Assembly: GCA_028641055.1 (NCBI GenBank) | Contig: CM054060.1 | Coordinates: forward strand, 165,506,416-165,570,415 | DNA from: Alopecurus myosuroides | Lineage: Eukaryota; Streptophyta; Magnoliopsida; Poales; Poaceae | Reading direction: 5' to 3' | Length of the DNA stretch: 64,000 bases | Shown here: positions 46,305 to 58,000 of the stretch, piece after piece | Position numbering within the stretch: position 1 is the first letter of the stretch | Layout of the letters: each line of letters begins with the position of its first letter | Notes under the pieces: generated by a model | What the model was told of the DNA's origin: nothing | The model's input: the letters and a program-made list of their open reading frames with translations, nothing else | The model's database searches: none | Program-made: the position numbers and the translations under genes

Positions 46305-47404
46305 GTTGGTATCAGAGCATGGTTCCGATTCCCAATGTTGTTTCGATACGAATGGTTATCGAAGCAACGGGTCCGCAAAGCCTATAGGATAACCTCGCTA
46401 ACGGTCGTGTATCTAGAGTGTCAACATTATTTTGCTAAACCCATTTTTAAAATATCTGAATAGGATTCTTATTTTCTCCTCATATCTACTCTACTTCCCC
46501 TCTTACCTTATTTGTTTTGGAGTCTCCTCTCTTTTCTATCTATCAAAGTGTTAGTCTTCTACGTGGGTGGGCGTTCTCTTATCCTTCTAACCTAATAGAT
46601 TCGATTCGAAGATTTAGAAGACATCGTCATCGGTGTGAGCAAGATTTCTTGTTAGTGGCGTCGAGCCAAAGAATCTGAACCCAGAAGAATTGACAGTAGT
46701 GTTGATCCTCATCTGATCGGTCGATCAATTCCTCTAGTCTTGTGTTTTCATTCACCTGTTTTCGTGGGTGCCTTTCCTCTCAAAGCTACACCCTCCTTTC
46801 CTTCGGTGTAACTTAAAGGATATCCATATCATTTTGGAAAAGTAGATGAGAAGACTGGGAATTGGAGAAGTGGGAAGTACTCTTGAGCATGTGTTTTTCA
46901 TGCCCACAGAACCACTGCGAACTCCTATCGTTTTACCTTTTCTTGTGGGTGTGGTCACATCTTTCCACCTATCATGGGATGTTATCCAATCTTAGTGTTG
47001 ACCAATAATACCTTCCTCCTTTCCGGTGTGTCCTGACGATCCAAGACGACTGCATCCTTCCATCTTAAAAAACCTGCGAGTGAGTCGTGCGATTCATTTA
47101 TTCATGTTTGGAGCAATGCTTTGAGTGCGGGATGGAGTAGCTACCATACCGTCTACTCGTATTATTCGCTCTTGTTACACTGAATATGTGGATCAATGCG
47201 TGACTCTCACTCCTTCCTCTGAAGTTAGAGGTGATTTTATCTTTTGTGACCTCTGCTTCTAATTTGGTTTATCCGGAGCAATCATCCCTTGTTAGTGGTT
47301 TCGAGAAGATCGACAAGGTGACCGAAGACTCGATAGTCCGATTTTCCCCTCCCTCTTAGCGTTGGCGGATTGCGAGGGTGCAATCCCTTGTTAGTGGTGT
47401 TGTC
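46305..47404 (+). other. E7 interior, non-coding
   Basis: Primer site TGGTATCAGAGC at 46307-46318. No open frame above 70 codons makes sense. TTGTTAGTGG occurs three times (about 46650, 47290 and 47392), each near a GAGAAGATC/GAGCCAAAG-like context, suggesting small internal duplication. The junction to the second LTR lacks a purine tract. Confidence 0.6.
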
Positions 47405-48776
47405 TGTAACACCCGGAGTTTTCCCCAAAATAGAAATTGTTTGTTTTGTTTTTCGCATCATGGCATCATGCATCATCATGCATTTAAAACTTGTAAACTA
47501 ATTTAACAAACTAATTTAAATGGTATATTAAATTTATTTGATGCATAGATCTAATTTTAATGGTTCCCAAACAATATCTGCGGAAAAAAGGAAGAAAACA
47601 AAAATGTTTTGGGGCTGCTAGGACAAACCGGCCCAGCAGGAGCCACACCGAAACCAACCCCCAGTCCACTTTTTTCCCTTCCTCCTCCGTATAGTCACAC
47701 GAAGAACGTGATCCTCCCTCTGGTGGATTTCCAGCAGAGCACAACACCACGGCATCAATCCTCACCTGCTTCTTCCCCTCCTTTAAAGCATCTCCCCTCC
47801 TAGCTTAGAACCCTAGCTTCTTCCTCCTTCCCCATCTTTTCTGCCGCCGCCATCTCTCCCTGCATCCCTATGTTCTTGTCTGAATTTTTCTACAGCGAGA
47901 GAGAGAGAGAGAGAGAGACGGAGGACCTCACCGCCTTGGTCCCCGTCGAGCCAAGCTTGGTGCGGGAATAGAACCGCCTTTTCATCTTTGTCACCAACGC
48001 AGAAGACCAGGAGCCAGAGCTGCCCGAGACATCGCCACGGAGCTCGTCTTCCGCCTTTGTCCGTGCCTAGGCCATGGTCGTCTGCCGGTCGTCTCCTCCG
48101 TCATCGCGTCGAACGACCATGCCGGAAGCCCCACGGTGAGCCTTTCCATCCTTCCGGGCCTCTCCTTCCATATCCTCTTTGCTCTGGGTGTCGCCGTTGT
48201 GCGGCACTGCTGCAGATCGTCGTTGTTCATGTCCGCCATGGCGTCCATGGCTGCAAGTTTGTTTGAAATATTGATATTTGGCTTGGCCCCCTCCTCCCAT
48301 GGATGCTCTCACAGACCCATAGGATTGCCCATGCACCATTCCTTCACCACTACACGAGCAAAGGAACGCCGAGCGTTGTCCGCTGCAGCATGCCTTCGTC
48401 CTTCGTCCTGTCTCCGTTCTCGTCCTGCTCTCTGAATATTTGGTGTCGAAAATTGAATTAACCACGCTAGATCTCCTCTTTTAAAGATCGGATCTGTATT
48501 TTGTCTCCAACGCAGAATTGGCCCAGTGGCCAGTGCTTCCGTCGCGCAGTGCTGCGTCCTGGGATCGAGTCCCGCCGATTGCAGAAGCCCTCCCCTTTTA
48601 ATCTTGTTTTGCGTCTTAACAGTTACTGTCTCTAGTTGGATCAACTTCAGTCAGTGTCAGATTAAAGCACAAGTCTGATGCCATCCCAGTGGTTCTGTTC
48701 CATTCTCACTTGGCTGCGAGTTCAAATCCTATTTCTAGGAATTTTTCCTTTCTCTACCTTTCTTTTCCTATTTTAG

Positions 48777-48815
<39 letters not shown>

Positions 48816-50507
48816 CTTGTTAATCCCATAACTTTTGTTTTATAACCCCCAATCACTATAAAATGTATGTCTATTATTATCAGAAAATACAAGGAATATT
48901 AATATGCCATCCATGTTCATGTTTTCATATTTCATCTGTGCATTATAGTAATGTTATGTATGTGCACCTAAACAACAAACATGGAATGTGTTGGGTACCT
49001 AATTCAATTTATGCCCTATTCCATTTAATCTTGTGTAGCTCATCTATGAATAGTTTTTCATGCTAATCAACATTTAATTTGATGGTTAGATAAACAACTT
49101 GAACCTATAAATAAATTGCGTGGACACCGAGTCCGTTTAAATTGGTTAAGTTGCATTTTCCTTTGCATCTCGCATGTCATGCATGTAAAATAGGATCAGG
49201 CTGGATCTTTTGCCCTAGAAGGAATTGTTGAATATTGTTGTTTCTTCAAGTGATTTGCTTCTTCGCGGATAGGACGTTGAGATGATGTGAGCAACGACAA
49301 ATTCTGCTACCTCTACAAGCTGGATTCCAGGCAAGCTTTACTCACTTGCTACCTATTGCTGCCGTTCCTCACTTGTTACCGATATTTTCCGTTGTCTTTA
49401 TTCTAGACTTGTGATTCAATGCTTGTGTCTCGATCCTATCTTATGTTTACCTTTCCGCCATGATATATCCTTCCCTCCACTTCCTATTAATTGTTGCTTG
49501 TTTACTTGTTGGCCCTCGTGTCGTAGTTGCATGCTTAGTGTTATTTGCGCTCGCGTCTTGTTGTTCTTTATCCTGTCACCTGTTTAGTATGATAGTTGGG
49601 TTTCAACTTAATCAACATCATGTTAATGTTAGGGGTAATAATAATTTGATGATAAGGCACTGGCAGGAGGCCCGGCGTGGTTTTGGAGCCTGCTAGTGTC
49701 GAACTTAGGAAAAGGGTGTTGTCCACTGATCCATGATGAGCGCGCTAACCGCATGTGGGTGGTGAGTATGGGCACTCCCCTTGATTTAGTAATAGAGCTG
49801 ATGTTCATCCAGGGGCCGCACTTAGTTCGGGCTTTCCATTTGGCACGATAACTTGCAGGTACGAGCCCATGGTGCTACGGTGACCTGATGTAGTCGTTGC
49901 GGTTAGGGAGACACGTTCTTAAAGTGTTATGAAGGTCCTGCTTCGGGGTGGAATAACCGTGCGCTCAAATTTACTTGTGGTGCCTTGGATGTGCAGTGGT
50001 GATAGGAAAAGTCGAGTTGAGATATCCTTCCTTTGTGGTTGTGGATTGATCGAACGTGTACGGGTACTGTAGCGCACCCTGCAGGGATAAATCTTCTCGA
50101 GAAGTCGTGTTGTTCGTGGTTATGTGGCAACTTGGTGAAAGTGCTGGCTAACAAGTACTCAGACAACTTACACTTAATGATGATAACTTGAATAGTAAGA
50201 TAGATATAGCTTCACCATATTATAAATGTCATCTTAATCAACATGTGTGAGTTTCCTTGGGTTGCCTCCTTTCTAGGGGGTGAATCCTGGATGGGTTTGC
50301 TTTGGTGAGTAGTTGTAGTTGGTCTTGTCACGCTCTCTCATCCCTTTCTAATAGACGAGGGTTGTAGTGTGTCTCTGTAGATTGCTTAATGCTGCCCGCT
50401 GCCACTTCATTACAAAAACTTGATCCTTTGTACCCAAAGTATTTGTATCTTGTGATGACTGGTTGCACTGGTATCTTGTGAGTATTGCTTGCCGCTTGTT
50501 GGTACAT
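47405..50507 (+). repeat. E7 3' LTR, truncated by E8
   Basis: Matches 42559-45924 with about 4% difference in the sampled part and without E9. A GA microsatellite is at 47899-47918 and an expanded AT microsatellite at 48779-48810. It continues after E8, outside the window. The TACAT at 50503-50507 is the probable target duplication of E8. Confidence 0.88.
48779..48810. repeat. AT microsatellite in E7 3' LTR
   Basis: About 15 AT units; the sister LTR has only about four at 44218-44227, so it expanded after insertion. Confidence 0.9.
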
Positions 50508-50982
50508 TGTCGCACCCTGGGTTTCTAGAGGATACTCTCCGCACGAACTGGAAGTCAGGTGCTTGGATTATGGGGCATACATGCTCCCACGTCCCAGCTT
50601 CCTGGTAGGCCTGCGCTTATGCGCGACAACACAAGCCCTGCTTCCACCGTCGAAGTAAACTATCCGCTAGGAACCTAAAGGCACTACTGTCGACGTACTT
50701 CATAATCAAACACGCACGGTACGTCAACAGTTTGGTACGAATGATAGCACAGAATGTCTCTACGACACAAAAGAATGAAATAAGTGCAACTGGCCTTCAC
50801 TAAGGCAGAAAATATCGAATACAGTCATCCAGAGGACACATGTCCCAACATATCATCCATTACAACAGCGGAAGCAATCAAAGGGGTCTGAGTACAGACA
50901 AATCCATGGCTTAAGAAGCCTGAGAACATAAAGAAAACGAAGCCCATCCACGAAGGTCTGGATCCTGCCCTGGTCCAGCTAA

Positions 50983-51147
50983 CTACTCGTCTGCAGCGTC
51001 ATCGAACTCCACAAAGTAGCCATCCTGGGAAGCATCGTAGTCGTAGTAGTACTCTGCGTAAACCACAGCCCCAACGGGGTCAGTACATCCAAGTACTGGC
51101 AAGCAAGACTCACAGTTCATCAAGGAGTTACCCGTCAACACAAGCAT
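50983..51147 (-). other. Small open frame in E8 LTR matching the E5 frame
   Basis: 54 codons, ATG at 51147 to TAG at 50983-50985, aligned without gaps over most of its length to the end of the E5 LTR frame (18038-18262). Copy at 61300-61464 in the 5' LTR. Many differences between E5 and E8 are synonymous or conservative (D/E, Y/F). It may be a short protein or a by-product of a conserved RNA structure. Confidence 0.3.
51069..51098 (-). ncRNA. Twin hairpin in E8 3' LTR
   Basis: CCCC-AAC-GGGG then CAGTAC-ATCCAA-GTACTG. Copy 61386-61415 in the 5' LTR. Confidence 0.5.
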
Positions 51148-53381
51148 AGATGCTTGGGATCAACGGAAGAAAAGGGTGATATATAAGTTGCTGCTGGCTG
51201 CGCTAACCAACTACAGAAATATCTACAAGTTCCGGCTAACAGAAAAGATAAGATCGAGGATTGTAACCAACTGAAAGATAACTTCAACCAAACCCATCCT
51301 GGATCTCGCCCCTTATCCAAAGAAGCAATCCGAGGATAACTCACACAGTTGTGAATAAGGTGAATCAAGTTTTTGTGTGAATAACCTATTACTAGTCAGG
51401 TTATTAATCATTGGGTGAAACATGATTGATCATTATGTTGAAGTTGTCCTGAGTACTTGTTAGCCAGTACTTTCACCAAGTAATCCATAACCGCGGAAAA
51501 CACGGCTTCTCGAGAAGATTATCCCTGCAGGGTTGCACCAATTTGGCCGTACACTCAAGAATAACCCGCCAGATGGGAAGCTAACCCACCAAGCGGGGTA
51601 CTCTACACAACCAACCATTCTCCGCATCAAGCCCAAAGCACCTTGGGCGCACGGCTAATCGAGCCCAGAAGAAAATGGACCCTCATAGCACTCTAAGAAC
51701 GTGTCCCCCTATATGCCGACTACGAAAGTTCCACCCTGCGCTGGGCTCGCAAAAACATGCATGCGGCAAATGGAAAACACGAACTAAATGAGGCGATTTG
51801 GACGAGATGCGAATCAGGTCAAGTTGAGGGGGGCGCCCATACTCGCTTCCCAAATGCGGGTAGTGCGCTCATCATGGATCAGTAGACAAGACCCTTTTCC
51901 TATTAGGGTCGACACTAGCAGGCTCCAAAACCACTCATGGGCCTCCTGCCGGTGCCTTATCATCAAGTTATTATTACCATTAGCAATTAACAGGATTGAT
52001 TGATTAACATCGAGCCCCCGGTACAGATAATAAGATAGTAACAGTAGTAACCGACAACAGACTCGAGTAAAAGCAACCCTAAGCATGCTAGATAATAACA
52101 GGCACAAGCAAAGGCTGTAGGTATGGAGATGCTGGCAATATCATGGCTCAAGGTATCATGTGATGGGTTCGGAGAACAAGCAACGATACATAGGGCTAGC
52201 AATAGTAGACAACAGATAGTATCAACAGCAAGTGTGGAAAGGAACTCGATGATTCATGTGAGTGATAACTTGCCTGGCAGCTCAGCCTCGTACTGGGCTA
52301 GGTCCTGAGTAGTGGTGTCGTAAGGCTCGTCGGTACCAACGTCGTCGTCTAATCGAGAAGAAGCAAAACAACAACGAAGGAAGACGGGCAATCAATACAT
52401 GGCATAGGTGCACAAACATTGGATGATGCATGTCATGTTTAATAGATGCACCAGAATAACTTGCTTTATATGAAACACAAATTTAAATGGATTCCATATG
52501 CAAAAGGGTGCATATGGAAGCCCATGCTTGGAGTTGAATTAATTGTTCTATCACTAAGCATTAGGTGTGGTTGAATTAGTATGATGCATGCATGATGAGG
52601 AACAATAAGATAACAACATTAGATGCAATTGGAATAATAGTTAACAATTTGGAAAGGCATTTATCAAAGTTGGAATTTTGTTACTTAAACATGGCACACA
52701 AGTAGATGTTGTTATCATCAAGTTAAAGTGTGCAAAACAAATTACAAATTTTATATTTGAAAAGTTTATCAAATTTTAGTTGGATTACATGTTTCACAAT
52801 TTGAAATTGGACTTTGGATTAATTATTTATGAATTAAACAATTTTAAACAATTTTTAATTGAATTAAACAAGAATTAAATAGTTTGGGCAACTTAAATTA
52901 TTCAAACCAGAAAACAAAGTTTATATTTGAATAGAGCATTCAAAAAGGTGTGAAAAACATATTTTATTTGTATTATTTGAAAACAGAATGAATTAGTTAT
53001 GAATTATTTCAAATTGCATTTGAATTATTTGAATTTGAAATTTAAATTGAATTTTGAATATTCAAAACAGAACACAAATTGCATATTTGGAAAGTTTATA
53101 AAATTTGGATCAGAAATCATATATAACTTTTATTTGTTGGAATTATAAATTTGAAGTTATTGAATTTATAAGTTTTAGTTTAATTCTGCTATTTAAAAGA
53201 ATTAGAAAAAAAAAAAATTTAACAGATTCAGATTTATACTTTTGTTACCGTGCAGTTGTTACACGCACACGCTGACAGCAGGGCCCAAGGCCAGCGTGGC
53301 AGACGCGCGCTGGCGTGGCACAGAGGGCCACTGCCAGGTGGGGCTGCGCGCTGGAGAAAATCTCCAAAAAGTTTTGCGGCC

Positions 53382-53398
53382 GCGGGGCTCGAACCCGC
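53382..53398 (-). other. tRNA T-arm-like motif in E8 LTR
   Basis: Minus strand GCGGG-TTCGAGC-CCCGC, a perfect 5-bp stem and TTCGAGC loop, at the same relative place as the motif in E5 although surrounding sequence differs. Copy at 63700-63716. An incomplete tRNA: no matching acceptor strand was found upstream. Confidence 0.55.
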
Positions 53399-54153
53399 GA
53401 GCTCGCTGTGCGCACAAGGGTTCAGAACCACTGCGGTGAGTTCGCGTTCGTTATCAGTATAGCACACGCAGGGAGGAAATAGCTACTGACTGCGCAAGTC
53501 TGAATTTTTAACTGACGAGCGAATGTTTGCTCGACAGTCAGAAATTCAGAAAAGCTCACCGGCGACGATTGCACGGCGGCGTGACGAATGGATGCAGATG
53601 GGGACGGCGCAGTGATGCATGACATCCCCAGAGAGAGAGAGGAAGGGACTGGCTGCTCACCAGCGCACGTAGAGGTTGCAGCGGCTCGGCGTTGGTCTGC
53701 TGACGGCGGCGTGACGGAGGCAACTGCGGCGGGGAAGAGGACGGCGGCGACGTCCTGGTGCTCCTTGGGCCTGACTCCGGTGTCTAACAGGTGGGAGAGA
53801 GGGTGGCGAAGAGATCCCCGTGTTCAAACGTCGAGGTGCTGCACTGCAACGGCGACGCGGCGGCCGGATTCAGAAAGAAGGCACGGTGGCCGGAAAGAAA
53901 AGAGATGATCGCGTCGTCGAATTGGGCGCTTACCGTGGTGTTGAAGGTGATCCAGGGGAAGAGGAAGGGGAGGCGAGCTGATTCCTGGGCAGAGGTGGCT
54001 AAGTGGGAGGTGGACGCGGCGGCGCCATGGCGGAATTCAGGTGATCGCCGCGGGAGGAGATACCGAGAGGGTGGAGGTCGACGATGGCGGCGGAATTGCG
54101 GCGCTGCGAGGAACCCTAGAAGCCTAGGGCACAGCTAGGGGCTAGGGCACGCG

Positions 54154-54160
54154 TTAAATA
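54154..54160 (-). promoter_or_regulatory. TATA-like box in E8 3' LTR
   Basis: Minus strand TATTTAA in ACCTATTTAACGCG, followed 25-35 bases on by CCCTAGC-type sequence, the likely transcript start. The equivalent box of the 5' LTR would lie near 64472, outside the window. Confidence 0.55.
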
Positions 54161-54992
54161 GGTCCGCGGAGCCCTCCTGGCCGCCGGAGTCGCTCGGGCC
54201 GCCGTGGCATCGGCGGATGCGCGCCGTACGGGAGGGAGAAGACGGAGGTGGCGCGCACGAATCTTAACGCACTCGAAGCGGTAAGTTGAGGAGAGCGGGC
54301 TGGGCTGCTGCGCGGGGTAGGCTAGATGGGCTGGGCTTAGGTTAGGGTTAGTTAGGTGCCGCTCGTTTTTCTGTTTTATTCTTTTCTGTTATTTATTTTT
54401 TTGTACTTCTGCTTTTGGAAGAAAGCTGTTAAGGATTTATTTGAGAAAAATTATAGAAAAATTAGGTTAAGCTTTTTAAACAATTAGAAACCACATTATA
54501 AACTTGGTTTTCAAAAATTGAAATTTAAAATTATGGTTTGTGTTTGAATTCAAAATAGAGGGATTTTGAGTTTAATAAAACTTTAATAAAACATGAATAA
54601 AGAAAATAGGGTTACCCCTAGGGTTTTAGAATGATTTAGAGGGAAGAAAAGTTTGGTGATTTTTATGGTTTCCCAAAAGGTACTGATTTGAGAATTTGGA
54701 AATGGTTTGAATTTAATTGGTGGAATTAAAAGGAATGATTTGAGGAAACAATTTCATAAGTGAAAACAAGGAATGAAAGGGTTGTTTTTGTTTGTTATTT
54801 TGGTTCCAAAGGTTGTAACAGAGCAAGTATGAAACCATGTTTGAAAAAGGTTTGAATTTGAGTTGTGAAAACAGAATAAAACAGATGGAAAACAAATGCA
54901 AACAATAAGTAAACATGATGACATGATGCATTGCTTGAAATAAAACAAGGAACAAAACATTCTAGGGGTATTTTCATACTTGGGATGTTACA

Positions 54993-55010
54993 AAACGCCC
55001 CCCCTTGAAG
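54993..55010 (-). other. E8 polypurine tract
   Basis: Minus strand CTTCAAGGGGGGGCGTTT directly before the 3' LTR; conserved in E5 at 22300. Confidence 0.8.
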
Positions 55011-55030
55011 GAATCGCGCCCCGAGATTCC

Positions 55031-58000
55031 CTACTGAGAAATGAACAGGTCCGGATACTTCTTGCGAAGATCCTCCTCGGTCTCCCACGTTGCCTCTTTA
55101 TCAGAATGATGCGACCATTGGACTTTCAAGAACTTGGTGCTCTTGTTGCGAGTCTTACGCTCGGTCTCATCGAGAATACGAATAGGGTGCTCCTCATAAG
55201 ATAGATCATCTTGCAGCTCAATGGAATCATGATCAACTGCACGATCTGGATTTTTGAAACACTTCTTGAGTTGTGACACGTGGAACACATCGTGCACTTT
55301 GGAAAGTTTTTCTGGAAGTTCAAGACGATAAGCATTCTCTGCACGTCTTGAGAGGATGTTGAAAGGACCAATGTATCTTGGTGCAAGCTTTCCTTTCACA
55401 CCAAAACGATGAGTGCCTCTGAGGGGAGTTACACGGAGATATGCCTTATCACCAGGTGCATAGACCATATCCCTGTGCTTGCTATCATAATAGCTCTTCT
55501 GACGAGACTGAGCAATCCTGAGATTGTCACGAATGATACGAACTTTCTCCTCGGCTTCCTTAACAATGTCAGGGCCTAGAAGTGAACGTTCACCAGCTCC
55601 AGACCAATTGATTGGACTCCTGCATCTGCGACCATACAGTGCCTCAAATGGTGCCATGCCTAGGCTTGCCTGGTAGCTGTTGTTGTAGGAGAATTCAGCA
55701 TATGGAAGGCAATCCTCCCATTTCATGCCAAAGGAGAGACCACATGCTCTGAGCATATCCTCGAGAATCTGATTGACTCTTTCGACTTGCCCCTGAGACT
55801 GAGGGTGATAAGCTGTGCTGAACAGAAGTTTAGTGCCCAATGCTTCTTGAAAGCTTTTCCAGAAATGAGAAGTGAAGATACTTCCACGGTCTGAGCTTAT
55901 TTCCAATGGAACACCATGAAGGGGAACAACCTTTGCTGTGTAGAGCTCTGCTAACTGGCTAGCTGAGATAGTTTCCTTTACAGCATAGAAGTGAGCAACC
56001 TTAGTGAGACGATCAATAACAACGAAGATTGCATCGTTGCCCTTTTTGGACTTTGGAAACCCAGTAACGAAGTCCATTTCAATCATGTCCCACTTCCACT
56101 CAGGAATTTTCAGAGGTTGGAGTAGACCTGCTGTCTTCTGATGGACTGCCTTAACACGTTGACAAACGTCGCATTCAGAAACGTATTGAGCAATTTCACG
56201 TTTCATGCCAGGCCACCAATACAGAGTCTTGAGATCCTGGTACATCTTTGTACTTCCAGGGTGAATGGATAGAGGAGTTTCATGAGCCTCCTTGAGAATG
56301 ATATCCTTGAGACTTTGAATCTGAGGGACTGCAATGCGTCCTTCGAAGAACACTGTTCCCTTGTCATCAATTGAGAAGGACTTGAATTTATCACTGCCCT
56401 CCTTGATGTGATCCACAATCTTCTTGATCTCATTATCACGAAGTTGTTCAGAACGAATCTTGTCCTCGAGAGTTGGACTGGCTGTCAAGCTAGCAAGGTA
56501 TCCTTCAGGGACAAGACCAAGGTTCAGCTTCTGGAATTCTTCATGAAGTGGAGGTTGGCTTTCCATGATCATGAGATTATTGCAATAGGATTTGCGACTG
56601 AGAGCATCGGCCATAACATTAGCCTTGCCTGGAGTGTAAGAAATGGTGAGATCAAAGTCTTTAATCTTCTCAATCCATCTCCTTTGCCTGAGGTTCAGAT
56701 CTGGCTGAGTGAAGATGTATTTCAGACTCTTGTGATCGGAAAAGATTTCAGTTTTGTTACCCAACAAGTATTGTCTCCATTTCTTGAGGGCAAACACAAC
56801 TGCTGCAAGTTCAAGATCATGAGTGGGATAGTTTTGCTCATGTGGGTTCAACTGACGTGAAGCATAAGCCACAACTTGACGTTCTTGCATAAGAACTGCT
56901 CCTAGGCCTTGGAGAGATGCATCACAGAATATCTGGAAAGGTTTGGTAGTGTCGGGGCCAACTAGAACAGGTGTGGAAGTGAGTTTAGTCTTCAGGAGGT
57001 TGAAACTCTCATCACATTGTGGAGTCCAAACGAACTTTTTGTCCTTCTTTGTGAGATCAGTGAGAGGTTTAGCAATCTTGGAAAAGTTTTGGACGAAACG
57101 ACGGCAATAGCTAGCCAAGCCAAGAAAGCTTCTAACTTGTTTCACCGTCTTAGGGGGTTTCCAATCAACAATTGCCTTAACCTTTTCAGGATCAATGGCA
57201 ATGCCTTTGGCAGAGATGATATGACCAAGATATGCAACTTCTGGAATCCAGAACTCACATTTGGAAAACTTGGCATACAAACGATGCTCGCGAAGTTTCA
57301 TGAGAGTGAGACGAAGGTGTTCTCCATGCTCTTCCTCGGATTTTGAGTAGACTAGAATGTCATCAAGATATACCACAACGAACTTGTCGAGGTATTCATG
57401 GAAGACAGAATTCATGAGTCTTGAGAACGTTGCCGGTGCATTGGTGAGACCAAAGGGCATGACGGTGTATTCATATAGACCGTACCTTGTGGTGAAAGCC
57501 GTCTTAGGAATATCTTCCTTTCTGATCTTTATCTGATGGTACCCCATCCTCAAGTCCAACTTTGAGAATATTGAGGCTCCAGCAAGTTGATCAAAAAGAT
57601 CATCGATACGAGGAAGTGGATATTTGTTCTTGATGGTTTTCTCGTTGAGAGGACGATAGTCAACGACGAGTCTCTTAGTTTGATCCTTCTTGGCAACAAA
57701 CAGAGTTGGGCAACCCCAAGCGGAGGAACTAGGCTGAATGAAACCTTTGTCCATATACATATCGATTTGCTCCTTCAACAATTTCAGTTCAGGAGGAGCT
57801 ATCTTATATGGATGCTTAGAGATTGGAGCAGTACCTGGCTCAAGTTCGATCACGAACTCAACTGCTCTGTCCGGAGGCATCCCTGGCAACTCTTCTGGAA
57901 AGACGTCAGGGAACTCACAAACCACCGGAACATTTTCAATTGCCGGAAGGGGTTTGGCATCAAGGCTGAACAGCTGAGCAGACGTTGATCCATATGGAGA

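Larger units (their letters stand above)
42559..50507 (+). mobile_element. E7: non-autonomous element with 3.7-kb LTRs and non-coding interior
   Basis: First LTR 42559-46304, interior 46305-47404, second LTR from 47405, cut at 50507 by E8; the rest lies beyond the window. A TGGTATCAGAGC primer site at 46307-46318 three bases after the LTR sets a plus orientation. The 1.1-kb interior has no gag, pol or other recognisable ORF, and no clear polypurine tract before 47405. U5-side sequence is related to that of E5 and E8, so it is probably another derivative of a Tekay-type family. The LTRs differ by about 4% in a sampled 230-base stretch. Confidence 0.85.
50508..54992 (-). repeat. E8 3' LTR
   Basis: 4485 bases, TGTCGCACCC...GGGATGTTACA. 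In element sense: U3 (54992 to about 54130) with a TATA box, GC-rich leader (54120-53570), T-arm-like motif (53382-53398), AT-rich stretch (53220-52400), then a conserved U5 block (52000-50850). The open frames in the GC-rich part (53588-54138) are composition effects. Confidence 0.95.
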
